Below, one piece after another: positions 1 through 7,162 of a stretch of 16,229 nt of DNA (within the stretch, counting starts at the first letter, position 1; each line of letters opens with the position of its first letter). The position numbers and the translations under genes are program-made. The stretch spans positions 1 through 16,229 of the forward strand of contig CAYWYG010000018.1 in the NCBI GenBank assembly GCA_964462335.1. Direction: 5' to 3'. The stretch is from JAPUDQ01 sp964462335. GTDB taxonomy: Bacteria; Patescibacteriota; Saccharimonadia; Saccharimonadales; Saccharimonadaceae. The notes beneath the pieces are model-generated. The model was not told where the DNA came from and made no database searches. It was given only the letters and a program-made list of their open reading frames with translations.

Positions 1-104
1 ACATCGGCGACCGAGTAAGCGTATGGATAGAGCTTACGATCAATGAATGGCAGGGGAGACGCACAGTCGAAGGAAGACTTCTCCGGCTCGAAAGAGTTGA
101 CTAA
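1..104 (+). CDS. 3' end of an upstream gene, possibly recJ (partial)
   Basis: An open frame enters from the left edge (codons start at base 3) and ends with TAA at 102-104, giving 33 residues that begin IGDRVSVWIEL and end RLLRLERVD. The pattern of a beta strand, then NEWQGRR, then an alternating hydrophobic strand resembles the C-terminal OB-like end of the single-strand exonuclease RecJ, where a 'neW.Gr...ql.l.di' stretch is common. This is a motif impression from a short piece; other OB-fold proteins could end this way. The -35 element of the next gene's promoter lies inside its last codons, so the two genes are separate transcription units but tightly packed. Confidence 0.5.
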   Translation, partial: IGDRVSVWIELTINEWQGRRTVEGRLLRLERVD

Positions 105-125
105 AAAGCGTAACTATGATAAAAT
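97..125 (+). promoter_or_regulatory. Promoter of the epimerase-like gene, leaderless type
   Basis: TTGACT (97-102), a 17-base spacer and TAAAAT (120-125). The ATG at 133 follows the -10 by only 7 bases, so the expected transcription start falls on or next to the start codon. No Shine-Dalgarno sequence is present between them. Confidence 0.7.
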
Positions 126-132
126 AGAATAA

Positions 133-1689
133 ATGAATCCCACAACCACCGAAGCATCTTTGCGACCTGAGCGTGACTATCGGTTTGGTTCGAGTAAAAC
201 GATAGATTTTATGCGCAGTCAGGCGTGGTACATCATACTTGATACTGCTGGTAAAGCTCGTGCCGAAGGCTGGGCGTGTGGTTGTCCGATCGTCAATCAA
301 CTTATTGAGGCTCGCGGTGCCGAAGCGATGCTGGAGCGCTACAGCGAAGTCAATACGGTACATGGTGAACTGATGCGAGAGTTGCAAGTGCACAATCCAT
401 CGCTGCTTAAGCTGATGACGCATCCTGTCGATCGTCTGCCGGAAGAGTTGCCATGGCTGTATGAAGATGAGTCGGTACCCGCTGACTACAAAGAAAAGAT
501 GCCGGTGATCGGTTCGCTCGTGGGGTATGCGTTGCCACGGGTCATGATAGAGTTGTACCGACAGCAGCATGGTTTGATTGAAGATACTGATATGGACGAC
601 TGCTGGGAACTTGTACAAGATGAATTAAAAAAGTCCCGGAGTCCCTATGAGCTACTGGCACGAGTCTCGGAGTATTCGTATACGCTGGGCGTAGAGCCGC
701 GAGATATCTTTCATCATGTATTTATCGAAGGCTGGCTTGATGAGCATAACGCAACGTCGGTCATGGCTGAAGCGGCTGCAGCATTTCGCCAGTATGCGCC
801 AAAGTTATTTGAAAAGTACATCGCCCTTACTCCAGAGGAATGGCAAGAGCAAGAACTGCATATGGACTTCGCAAGCGTCATCAATCACCGTGCCGGGAGT
901 GGTGAAAAAATTAAGAGTGATACATATGGGCTGATGAATCACTTGGCAACTGTAGACGTGCGTGCTCGTGGTGGTGTCATCATAGGGTGTGCACTAGAAG
1001 ACTCAAAAAACACGCAAGTGGTGCCGATATTGTATTGCGACGATGCGTCTAAATCTAAAGTGTCCGCGACACACCCTATGAGCCCCGTTGGGCCAAGCGA
1101 TGGTGTCGGTGGCCAACACGGGCCGTGGCGCTGGGCTAATTTTCGACGGTTCCCGTCCGGTAATGAAAATGTCATATATATGCAAGCCGAGCGTGGTGAT
1201 GTCGGTGAGTCAACCATGACGCGATCGGTAGATTTGTCTGATCCATCTGCGCTCAAAATTACGTCAGCCGTGCAGTCAAACAAATACGAAGAATCTGAGC
1301 CAACGAGTCTCGGTGAGCATGCCTATTTCGCATGCAAAGAACCAGATATCTACTCATTGCTGGTAGATGGTAAGGGATTGCATGAGGTACTGGATGGGGT
1401 AAATCTCGACGACATCATGGCGGGTGAGCCGTATCATTGGCGCAATGCGCCTGCAGAGATGATACTCGCATTTGCAGATGGTCGTACAATCAAGCTCTCG
1501 GCCGAGGCGTCAGTGGATGGAGACGCAGTATCACACGATTACCTCGTCTGGCATCGTCCAGGTACCGATAGCATATGTATTGAACCAGTTGTTGGGTATG
1601 TGCCCGGTCAGGCTGGTCGTATCATCCTTGCTCCTGGCGCGTTGATTACTCTGCAAACGTCGATTGCTTTAATCGCGGCTGAACAGTAG
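133..1689 (+). CDS. Two-part protein with C-terminal aldose-1-epimerase (mutarotase)-like domain
   Basis: 518 residues. The C-terminal half (about 260-518) carries landmarks of the galactose mutarotase superfamily in the right order: QHGPWR at 328-333 (the 'HG..R' strand), SLGEHAYF at 392-399 (the catalytic-His 'H.YF' motif) and CIEP at 482-485 (the catalytic-Glu 'EP' motif near the end), then a 'LAPGA' turn like the usual 'L.PGE'. H396 and E484 would be the acid/base pair. Mutarotases are usually about 300 residues; here about 240 extra N-terminal residues, mostly helical in appearance and with no signal peptide, match no family I recognise. Residues 168-215 read as amphipathic helices. The likely role is binding or interconverting a sugar anomer in the cytoplasm, which fits the glycosyltransferase starting 6 bases downstream, but the true substrate is unknown. 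The start is fixed by the promoter 7 bases upstream (probably leaderless). Confidence 0.6.
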   Translation: MNPTTTEASLRPERDYRFGSSKTIDFMRSQAWYIILDTAGKARAEGWACGCPIVNQLIEARGAEAMLERYSEVNTVHGELMRELQVHNPSLLKLMTHPVDRLPEELPWLYEDESVPADYKEKMPVIGSLVGYALPRVMIELYRQQHGLIEDTDMDDCWELVQDELKKSRSPYELLARVSEYSYTLGVEPRDIFHHVFIEGWLDEHNATSVMAEAAAAFRQYAPKLFEKYIALTPEEWQEQELHMDFASVINHRAGSGEKIKSDTYGLMNHLATVDVRARGGVIIGCALEDSKNTQVVPILYCDDASKSKVSATHPMSPVGPSDGVGGQHGPWRWANFRRFPSGNENVIYMQAERGDVGESTMTRSVDLSDPSALKITSAVQSNKYEESEPTSLGEHAYFACKEPDIYSLLVDGKGLHEVLDGVNLDDIMAGEPYHWRNAPAEMILAFADGRTIKLSAEASVDGDAVSHDYLVWHRPGTDSICIEPVVGYVPGQAGRIILAPGALITLQTSIALIAAEQ

Positions 1690-1695
1690 ACTGAC

Positions 1696-2463
1696 ATGGC
1701 TGAAATGCTTGCGGTTGTCGTGCCTGCCTATAACGAACTGGGGGTCGGTCGCACACTACAGTCTCTCCATGATCAGCGCATGAGAGATGATGGCGGCGTC
1801 ATGCACATTGTCGTCGATAACGGATCGACGGATGATACTCGTGCGCGTGTAGAGCAGTTTGCGCGCGAACATGACGGGTTTCCTCTGCAGATCGTCGATG
1901 AACCAGGGAAAGGCACTGGGCGTGCCGCTGATACAGGGTTTCGCTATGCGATTGAACACGGCGCAGGCATTGTCGCACGGACGGATGCTGATACGCTACC
2001 ACGATTCGACTGGACCTCGCGGATTTACTATAAAATGACATTGCCTAGCGCTCCACAACTCGTTAGCGGACTAATTTTGCCGATTCACGACAAGGACTAT
2101 AGACGTGGGGATAGTGTCTTGATGCCTGTCGCGTCATTGGGGGCGAGAGCGGCACTTGCAATTTCTCATGGAGATGTACGCTACTTGCGGGGAGTAACGG
2201 GCGGCAACATGGCCGTAAACAGTGACGCGTATGAGCAGGCGGGAGGATTTCCACGAACACGGATTGAGGATTTGGACGAAGATATCGCATTTGCTCTGAG
2301 AGTGTATGATCGCTTTGGGTGGTGTAGTATCAATTTCGATCCTGGTATGGTCGTCCGCACGTCGATGCGGCGCGTGCGACACATGGGGTGGGCGGGGACG
2401 GCGCTTCATCATCTCGCATCTGATCGAAGCGTGCGCTATCGTGGCGTTGCCGATATAAGATAA
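1696..2463 (+). CDS. Family 2 glycosyltransferase
   Basis: 255 residues with a GT-A fold signature. VVVPAYNE (7-14) and VVDNGSTDDT (39-48) form the nucleotide-sugar binding start, TDADT (96-100) is the metal-binding DxD region, GGNMAVN (169-175) is the acceptor-side strand, and EDLDED (191-196) supplies the usual acidic catalytic base region. No membrane segment is obvious, so it is probably cytoplasmic or peripheral and transfers a sugar from a nucleotide donor to a glycan or lipid. It begins 6 bases after the mutarotase-like gene, so the two are probably co-transcribed and work on the same surface glycan. No clear Shine-Dalgarno sequence precedes ATG 1696; an in-frame ATG at 1705 is an alternative start. 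Family membership is clear; donor and product are not. Confidence 0.85.
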   Translation: MAEMLAVVVPAYNELGVGRTLQSLHDQRMRDDGGVMHIVVDNGSTDDTRARVEQFAREHDGFPLQIVDEPGKGTGRAADTGFRYAIEHGAGIVARTDADTLPRFDWTSRIYYKMTLPSAPQLVSGLILPIHDKDYRRGDSVLMPVASLGARAALAISHGDVRYLRGVTGGNMAVNSDAYEQAGGFPRTRIEDLDEDIAFALRVYDRFGWCSINFDPGMVVRTSMRRVRHMGWAGTALHHLASDRSVRYRGVADIR

Positions 2464-2486
2464 CTCATCCTGTGCTCGAGCTTCCA

Positions 2487-2597
2487 ATCTGTTACAATAC
2501 TGCGATTATGATTCAGGTTACCCGTAAAGATGACGAAGAGGCGAATGAAAATCTCATTTACTCATTTAATTACAAAGTGTTGAGGAGTGGCTGCTAA
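2487..2597 (+). pseudogene. Decayed copy of the rpsU promoter and first 28 codons
   Basis: From 2487 the sequence is collinear with 3361 onward at a constant offset of 874 bases. It covers the -10 region (TACAAT 2493-2498 against TACTAT in the intact copy), the ATG (2508) and the first 28 codons of ribosomal protein S21. The peptide reads MIQVTRKDDEEANENLI, then YSFNY where the real protein has RRFNR, and stops at TAA 2595-2597. 23 of 28 residues match the intact rpsU. Loss of the basic residues needed to bind rRNA, and the early stop, mark it as dead. The -35 part (CTGTGC at the expected place) is poor. Similarity fades after about 2597, so the original duplicate may have been longer. It lies directly upstream of the M24-like gene. 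Confidence 0.85.
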
Positions 2598-2634
2598 GAC
2601 TAGGAACAGCACCATAAAGGTGTATTATAAGACT

Positions 2635-3342
2635 ATGCTTGATCAAGAAGATTTTATACAAAAGTTTGAAGATATGCAGCGACGTACAGTTGAGGCAACG
2701 CGTTATGTCGCTAGTACGCTTGTAGCTGGTGAAAATGAGAAACAAATAGCCGATCGTTATTATAAAGCTCTTGCTGATAATGGTCTTATAGAGCATTGGT
2801 ATCCTGTTCTTGTGTATATCGGTAAAAGTACGAGTCTACCGATATCTCGACGATATCATCTTCCGTCAGCAGAAGTAACATTGAACACAAATGACATTGT
2901 AATGCTTGATTGCACCCCGCTTGATCATACGGTATGGAGTAATTGGGCTGAGACTTTTTCAATAGGTAGCGATCCATTTTACGCTGAACTTATTGCAGAT
3001 TCACAAAAACTAGTTAATCAAGTCTATGACTTTACTCGACGAGAAGCAAAAACAATAGGAGACATTTATTATTTTGCGATGGATCTAATCCAGTCAGGAG
3101 AGTTTATATCACTGGATCCAATGGGCGATGTCGGGCATTCAATTTTTCAGGTGCCAGATGGACAAAAAGTTGAAAATACCCCTATGCAAGACCGAACATT
3201 CTTATATCCCGAGCATGGTAACAAACAAGTCGAAGGAATTATATCTATAGAACCACAGCTAGGAAAAAAACATCCTATAACCGGTGATATGTATAGCACA
3301 AAAATACAAAAGGTTTACATCGCACCAACTATAAAGTCTTAG
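2635..3342 (+). CDS. M24 metallopeptidase-fold protein with altered metal site
   Basis: 235 residues from ATG 2635 (a GTG at 2587 would add 16 residues, but those overlap the rpsU remnant). The pita-bread fold of methionine aminopeptidase/aminopeptidase P is recognisable. LDCTPLDHTVWSNWAETF (91-108) aligns without gaps to the LDFG...TDSARTF region of the map product in this window, VGHSIF (166-171) to the metal-binding His strand, ISIEPQLG (203-210) to the IEP strand, and KIQKVYIA (223-230) to the final strand. Of the five metal ligands D92, H168 and E206 remain, while the second Asp is N103 and the last Glu is Q225. It may have lost peptidase activity, bind one metal, or act by binding only. 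The gene is clearly AT-richer than its neighbours, with many ATA/TTA/AAA codons, and sits between the rpsU remnant and intact rpsU, so it was probably acquired. TATTAT at 2623-2628, 6 bases before the ATG, could be its -10. Confidence 0.75.
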   Translation: MLDQEDFIQKFEDMQRRTVEATRYVASTLVAGENEKQIADRYYKALADNGLIEHWYPVLVYIGKSTSLPISRRYHLPSAEVTLNTNDIVMLDCTPLDHTVWSNWAETFSIGSDPFYAELIADSQKLVNQVYDFTRREAKTIGDIYYFAMDLIQSGEFISLDPMGDVGHSIFQVPDGQKVENTPMQDRTFLYPEHGNKQVEGIISIEPQLGKKHPITGDMYSTKIQKVYIAPTIKS

Positions 3343-3343
3343 C

Positions 3344-3372
3344 TTGCGTATCTGTTAATCATCTGCTACTAT
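3344..3372 (+). promoter_or_regulatory. rpsU promoter, leaderless type
   Basis: TTGCGT (3344-3349), a 17-base spacer and TACTAT (3367-3372), 9 bases before ATG 3382. The -35 begins one base after the stop codon of the M24-like gene. No Shine-Dalgarno sequence lies between the -10 and the ATG. Confidence 0.7.
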
Positions 3373-3381
3373 AGTGCGAGT

Positions 3382-3597
3382 ATGATACAAGTTACCCGTA
3401 AAGACGACAAAGAAGCGAATGAAAATCTCATTCGCCGATTTAACCGCAAAGTATTGCAGAGCGGCCTGATGGCGACTGCCAAAGCGACTCAGCGGTTTGA
3501 AAAACCGATCAGCAAAGTCGAACGCCGCAAAAAGGCGATTATCCGACGTGCTCGCAAGAGCGACAAGATGATGAAAATGCGCCTCGGGGTGCGTTGA
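3382..3597 (+). CDS. rpsU: 30S ribosomal protein S21
   Basis: 71 residues, the usual length of bacterial S21. It starts MIQVTRKDDKEANENLIRRF and has a long basic C-terminal tail (RRKKAIIRRARKSDK, then KMRLGVR). S21 binds the 3' domain of 16S rRNA in the small subunit near the anti-Shine-Dalgarno region and helps initiation. The start is fixed by the promoter 9 bases upstream and by the homologous ATG in the remnant at 2508. The stop TGA (3595-3597) overlaps the ATG of the next gene by one base. The rpsU-yqeY pairing is common in bacteria. Confidence 0.95.
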   Translation: MIQVTRKDDKEANENLIRRFNRKVLQSGLMATAKATQRFEKPISKVERRKKAIIRRARKSDKMMKMRLGVR

Positions 3598-4052
3598 TGT
3601 CAGTCTTGAAAGATCGTATCCAAGCCGACCTCAAGTCGGCTATGCTTGCTCGTGATGTCGTCCGTACCCAGACATTGCAGGGGCTCAAAGGCGCAATTTT
3701 GAACGAAGAAGTCGCCGGAAAATGCCGCGACACTGGTTTGCCCGAAGCTGATATCGAAAAAGTCATTGCCCGCGAGTGCAAAAAACGTGATGAAGCGGCC
3801 GCCATGTATGACCAAGGTGGTAACGCCGAGAGTGCGGCCAAAGAGCGTGCTGAGAAAGAAATCCTCAGTGCCTATCTGCCGACGCAGCTCAGCGAAGCGG
3901 AAGTTATATCTGTTATTGATACCATCCTAGACGAAATCAAACCCGATGGCATGAAAGACATGGGCCGGGTGATCGGTGCAGTGAAAGCGCGCGTGGGAAA
4001 TAGTGCCGACGGTGCATTGGTTGCGCAACTTGTCAAAAACAAGCTACAATAA
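3597..4052 (+). CDS. yqeY: GatB/YqeY family protein
   Basis: 151 residues starting MSVLKDRIQADLKSAM, close to the usual ~148 for YqeY. It is an all-helical protein with the family's LRML-like first helix (TLQGLKGAILNEEV, 24-37), the EKEILSAYLPTQLSEAE turn (about 83-99) and the GMKDMGRVIGAVKAR segment (about 118-132). YqeY resembles the C-terminal tRNA-binding helical domain of GatB, the amidotransferase subunit that makes Gln-tRNA or Asn-tRNA; its stand-alone role is not settled. I chose ATG 3597, which overlaps the rpsU stop (TGATG), over a TTG three bases earlier, because translational coupling explains the absence of a Shine-Dalgarno sequence. Confidence 0.92.
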   Translation: MSVLKDRIQADLKSAMLARDVVRTQTLQGLKGAILNEEVAGKCRDTGLPEADIEKVIARECKKRDEAAAMYDQGGNAESAAKERAEKEILSAYLPTQLSEAEVISVIDTILDEIKPDGMKDMGRVIGAVKARVGNSADGALVAQLVKNKLQ

Positions 4053-4082
4053 AGACAATTAGTTTGATGAGGGGTGATACGC

Positions 4083-4634
4083 GTGATTTTATTTTTTGGG
4101 CCGACAGGTGCGGGGAAAAGCGTGCAAGGGCAGATGCTGGGCGTACGGCAAGGTTGGAAGTGGTTAAGCACTGGTGAGATGCTGCGGCGCAGCGAAGATC
4201 CTGAGGTCATCGCAGTACTAAAATCTGGCGAACTTGTCAGTGATGAGCTGACCTATGAAGTATTTGAGCAAGCAGTCGCCGACGCACGGCAAGATAACTA
4301 CTCCAACATCATCGTCGATGGATTTCCTCGTACCAAAGAACAAGCTGAGTGGCTGGCAGATCATATGCAGCGCACTGGGCACCAGATAGATTTAGTGGTG
4401 GCGCTCGAAGTGCCTGAAGCTGAGATCATGAATCGGCTTGAAAAACGTGGTCGCATGGAAGACACGCCCGAGACGATTGCGCGTCGTATGGCGATCTATC
4501 GTCAAAAAATGTATCCGCTCCTGGCTGTATTTGCCGAGGATCATGTGCCGATCGTGCATGTCGATGGCAACGGCACGGTCGGGCAAATTCACGACAAGAT
4601 CTATGACGAACTCGTACATCGGAGCCTTGTCTAG
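4083..4634 (+). CDS. adk: Adenylate kinase, short-LID form
   Basis: 183 residues from GTG 4083. It carries the P-loop GPTGAGKS, the AMP-binding STGEMLR segment, the family signature DGFPRTKEQAEWL (about 81-93) and the helix RLEKRGRMEDTPETIARR with the lid arginines. The LID is short and has no zinc cysteines. The enzyme interconverts ATP+AMP and 2 ADP in the cytoplasm. The P-loop is followed by SVQ instead of the usual GTQ. Start choice: AGGGG at 4070-4074 is 8 bases before GTG 4083; an in-frame GTG at 4074 (three more residues) would overlap that site. The gene is 30 bases after yqeY and 3 bases before map, in the common adk-map order usually found beside secY and ribosomal genes; here it follows rpsU-yqeY instead. 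Confidence 0.93.
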   Translation: MILFFGPTGAGKSVQGQMLGVRQGWKWLSTGEMLRRSEDPEVIAVLKSGELVSDELTYEVFEQAVADARQDNYSNIIVDGFPRTKEQAEWLADHMQRTGHQIDLVVALEVPEAEIMNRLEKRGRMEDTPETIARRMAIYRQKMYPLLAVFAEDHVPIVHVDGNGTVGQIHDKIYDELVHRSLV

Positions 4635-4637
4635 GCC

Positions 4638-5393
4638 ATGTTTACGCAGGTCAAAACAGCAACTGAGATCGAAGGGATGCGTGAAAGCGGTCGTATGCTT
4701 GCGACGGTGCTTGATGTGCTCGGCGCGATGGTTGCGCCTGGTGTGAGCGAGCGAGAACTCGCTGATCGCGCGGCGGCAGAACTCAAAAAACTCGGTGGGC
4801 ATCCGACGTTCAAAGGCTATCATGGTTTTCCTGATGTCATCTGTATCTCGACAAATGACAAAGTGGTGCATGGCATCCCGAGCGACTACATGCTGCGTGC
4901 CGGCGATATCGTCTCACTTGATTTTGGCGTGACGTATCGTGGCATGGTGACTGATAGCGCGAGGACATTTCTCGTCGGTGATGTTGATCAAAAAGTGCGC
5001 CAGCTTGTGGCTGAGACGAAGAAATCTCTCGATGCGGGTATCGCGACACTGCATGATGGTGTGACGACTGGTGATATCGGGGCGGCGGTGCAACGTGTGC
5101 TTGATGCGCACAAGTATGGTATCGTGCGCGATCTTGTCGGACACGGCGTGGGCCACGAGCTGCATGAGGAGCCAGATATTGCGAATTACGGTACAGCGGG
5201 TCATGGCCCGACGCTACGAGCGGGTATGACGATTGCAATTGAACCGATGGCAAATCTCGGCGTGGCCAATGTCGTCATGGACCCAGATGGCTGGACGATT
5301 CGCACGCGCGACGGCAATCCAAGCGCACATTTTGAAAACACGGTGCTGATATGCGATGATGGAGCGGAAGTGTTGACGAAAAGCTTACTATAA
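4638..5393 (+). CDS. map: Methionine aminopeptidase, type I
   Basis: 251 residues, the usual type I length without an N-terminal zinc extension. It removes the initiator Met from nascent proteins. All five metal ligands are present: D95 (SLDFG), D106 (MVTDSARTF), H173 (GHGVGHELHEEP), E202 (IAIEPMAN) and E233 (HFENTV). The substrate-site histidine H79 is in KVVHGIP. The ATG is 3 bases after the adk stop; GGAG at 4621-4624 is a rather distant Shine-Dalgarno, so coupling to adk translation is likely. This is the functional counterpart of the degenerate M24 protein at 2635. Confidence 0.96.
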   Translation: MFTQVKTATEIEGMRESGRMLATVLDVLGAMVAPGVSERELADRAAAELKKLGGHPTFKGYHGFPDVICISTNDKVVHGIPSDYMLRAGDIVSLDFGVTYRGMVTDSARTFLVGDVDQKVRQLVAETKKSLDAGIATLHDGVTTGDIGAAVQRVLDAHKYGIVRDLVGHGVGHELHEEPDIANYGTAGHGPTLRAGMTIAIEPMANLGVANVVMDPDGWTIRTRDGNPSAHFENTVLICDDGAEVLTKSLL

Positions 5394-5408
5394 GCGGGGG
5401 GTATTAGG

Positions 5409-5666
5409 ATGGACCTAGAACGTAGTCATGTGGGTGGTGAAGAATTTACAAAACCAAAAACTGATGAGGAATTAATAGAGGAAATCTTAGGTATCATGAA
5501 ACAAATTGATGATGCGCATGAGTCAGGAAGTGGCATGTCGCTGGAAGATCTACTTAACAAACTTAAGGAATTTGACCCCGAGCTAGTGAAGCGATGTGGT
5601 GATATGCGGCGTTCTGCGATGTATAAGCAACCTCGGCCGCAATGGTTTGGCCAGCATGTTGCCTAG
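5409..5666 (+). CDS. Small protein of unknown function
   Basis: 85 residues; I do not recognise a family. The N-terminal two thirds are acidic and helical (DEELIEEILGIMKQIDDAHE, then SLEDLLNKLKEFDPELVKRC, about 19-63) and the tail is basic and aromatic (MRRSAMYKQPRPQWFGQHVA). There is no signal peptide, membrane segment or metal motif; the single Cys is C63. A run of G residues (about 5395-5400) lies 8 bases before ATG 5409, so it is probably translated from the map transcript, which ends 15 bases upstream. Its codon use is somewhat AT-richer than map. Probably a small cytoplasmic helical protein. Confidence 0.65.
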   Translation: MDLERSHVGGEEFTKPKTDEELIEEILGIMKQIDDAHESGSGMSLEDLLNKLKEFDPELVKRCGDMRRSAMYKQPRPQWFGQHVA

Positions 5667-5861
5667 ATGATAGTTTGATTAAGGGTTATGCTATAATTTT
5701 CATATANNNNNNNNNNNNNNNNNNNNNNNNNNNNNNNNNNNNNNNNNNNNNNNNNNNNNNNNNNNNNNNNNNNNNNNNNNNNNNNNNNNNNNNNNNNNNN
5801 NNNNNNCAGCATGTTGCCTAGATGATAGTTTGATTAAGGGTTATGCTATAATTTTCATATA
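5652..5861. other. Scaffold gap (100 N) flanked by a 55-base exact duplication
   Basis: Bases 5707-5806 are exactly 100 N. The 55 bases before the gap (5652-5706) are repeated exactly after it (5807-5861). This is what two overlapping contig ends joined by a fixed-size gap look like, so the true sequence is probably continuous, with one copy and no gap. The small gene ending at 5666 would then lie about 40 bases upstream of ftsA. Confidence 0.9.
5843..5852 (+). promoter_or_regulatory. ftsA promoter, extended -10, leaderless type
   Basis: TGCTATAAT (TATAAT about 5847-5852) is an extended -10 element that can work without a good -35. ATG 5861 follows 8 bases later with no Shine-Dalgarno sequence. 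The same element is present in the pre-gap copy of the duplicated 55 bases. Confidence 0.75.
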
Positions 5862-7120
5862 TGCAAGAAAACTCTCGATATGCGGTTGGTTTGGACGTCG
5901 GTACCACGACCGTGCGGTGCGTTGTCGGACATATAGAAGGCGCGCAGGTATTACCGACAATCATCGGTGTGGCCGAATGTCCCAATAGCGGTATGCGCAA
6001 AGGCACGGTCGTCAATCTTGTCAATACAGCGAGTGCGATCGACAAAGCGCTTGAGGAAGCCGAGCGGATGAGCGGCTTTCAAATTCATGGTGCGACGGTG
6101 AGCGTAAACGGGTCGCATATCATCGGTATGACGAGCAAGGGCGTCGTGGCGGTTGGGACGGGTAGTCGTGAGATTACTGAGGAGGATCTAGCGCGAGTTG
6201 AAGATGCGGCAACCGTCGTGCAACTACCCGCAAATCGCGAGATATTGGAAGTCACGCCACGTAGCTATGAACTCGACGGTCAAGAAAACATCAAAGATCC
6301 GCTCGGTATGACGGGTGTGCGGCTTGAGGTCGATGCTCATGTCATCACGGCACTTGGCCCGCATCTGAAGAATTTGCACAAAGCCTGCGAAATGACAGAG
6401 ACTGCACCTCACGCGACGGTCCTCGCTGGATTGGCCGCGGCTCGTGCTGTCGTCAGCGACCAGCAAACTGAAAATGGCGTTGTCCTCGTCGATATCGGTG
6501 GAACGACAACCAATGTCGCCGTATTTGAAGAAGGTGACCTGCAACACGTTGCGGTACTGCCAGTCGGCAGCGTCAATATCACCAATGATCTCGCGATTGG
6601 GCTTAAGACAGATCTCGATATCGCTGAGATGGTCAAGCTTGAACATGCGGTTGCGGTACCGACGCTTCGCAAGGAGAAAAAAGACATGATCACTGTCACT
6701 GTTGGTGATAAAAAGCATGAGTTTTCTCTCAGTGATATCGATATGATCGTCGATGCGCGGCTCGAAGAGATATTTGAGCTGGTAAACAAAGAACTCAAAA
6801 GTATTGGCCGTGCGGCGAAGTTGCCCGGTGGCGTGGTACTGAGCGGTGGCGGAGCAGCGATGGCGGGTATGGCTGAATATGCACGTTCTGCGCTCCAGCT
6901 GAGTGCTCGTGTCGGAGAGACGCCAGAGTTTGCAGGAGTGTCTGAGAAAGTTTCTGAACCGACTTGGAATACAGCAGTTGGACTCATGTTGATTGATCTC
7001 GAAGGTGCGGGGATCCATACGGCCACACAACAATCGCGTGCCTCATCAGGTGTACCTAATCTAAATTTGACGAAAATATCTCAGAAAATAACTGGGGTAA
7101 TCAGTAAGTTTCGTTCATAA
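5861..7120 (+). CDS. ftsA: Cell division protein FtsA
   Basis: 419 residues of the actin/Hsp70 ATPase fold. The phosphate-1 loop GLDVGTTTVRCVVG (10-23), phosphate-2 loop VDIGGTTTNVAVF (210-222) and adenosine motif GGVVLSGGG (323-331) are all present, and the FtsA-specific 1C subdomain occupies about 85-170. The last 14 residues (ISQKITGVISKFRS) form a basic amphipathic helix like the membrane-targeting tail of FtsA. It tethers FtsZ filaments to the inner face of the membrane and recruits later division proteins. Upstream is a leaderless promoter; ftsZ follows 100 bases downstream with its own promoter. Confidence 0.96.
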   Translation: MQENSRYAVGLDVGTTTVRCVVGHIEGAQVLPTIIGVAECPNSGMRKGTVVNLVNTASAIDKALEEAERMSGFQIHGATVSVNGSHIIGMTSKGVVAVGTGSREITEEDLARVEDAATVVQLPANREILEVTPRSYELDGQENIKDPLGMTGVRLEVDAHVITALGPHLKNLHKACEMTETAPHATVLAGLAAARAVVSDQQTENGVVLVDIGGTTTNVAVFEEGDLQHVAVLPVGSVNITNDLAIGLKTDLDIAEMVKLEHAVAVPTLRKEKKDMITVTVGDKKHEFSLSDIDMIVDARLEEIFELVNKELKSIGRAAKLPGGVVLSGGGAAMAGMAEYARSALQLSARVGETPEFAGVSEKVSEPTWNTAVGLMLIDLEGAGIHTATQQSRASSGVPNLNLTKISQKITGVISKFRS

Positions 7121-7162
7121 TTTGTGTTCAAATACTCGCCTGAGTAAAGCATGAATACAATC

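Noticed and set aside
40..618. Long minus-strand frame of 192 codons
   Set aside because: It lies opposite the mutarotase-like gene, has no recognisable domain and no promoter or ribosome binding site of its own, and is a shadow of codon bias on the other strand.
4392..4871. Minus-strand frame across adk and map
   Set aside because: It spans the junction of two well-identified + strand enzymes and shows no motif.
5652..5861. Genuine direct repeat or mobile element insertion at the N gap
   Set aside because: Exact identity over exactly 55 bases abutting exactly 100 N points to an assembly join.
6224..7033. Long minus-strand frame of 269 codons opposite ftsA
   Set aside because: ftsA is unmistakable on the + strand with all ATPase motifs; the antisense product has low-complexity composition and no family motif.
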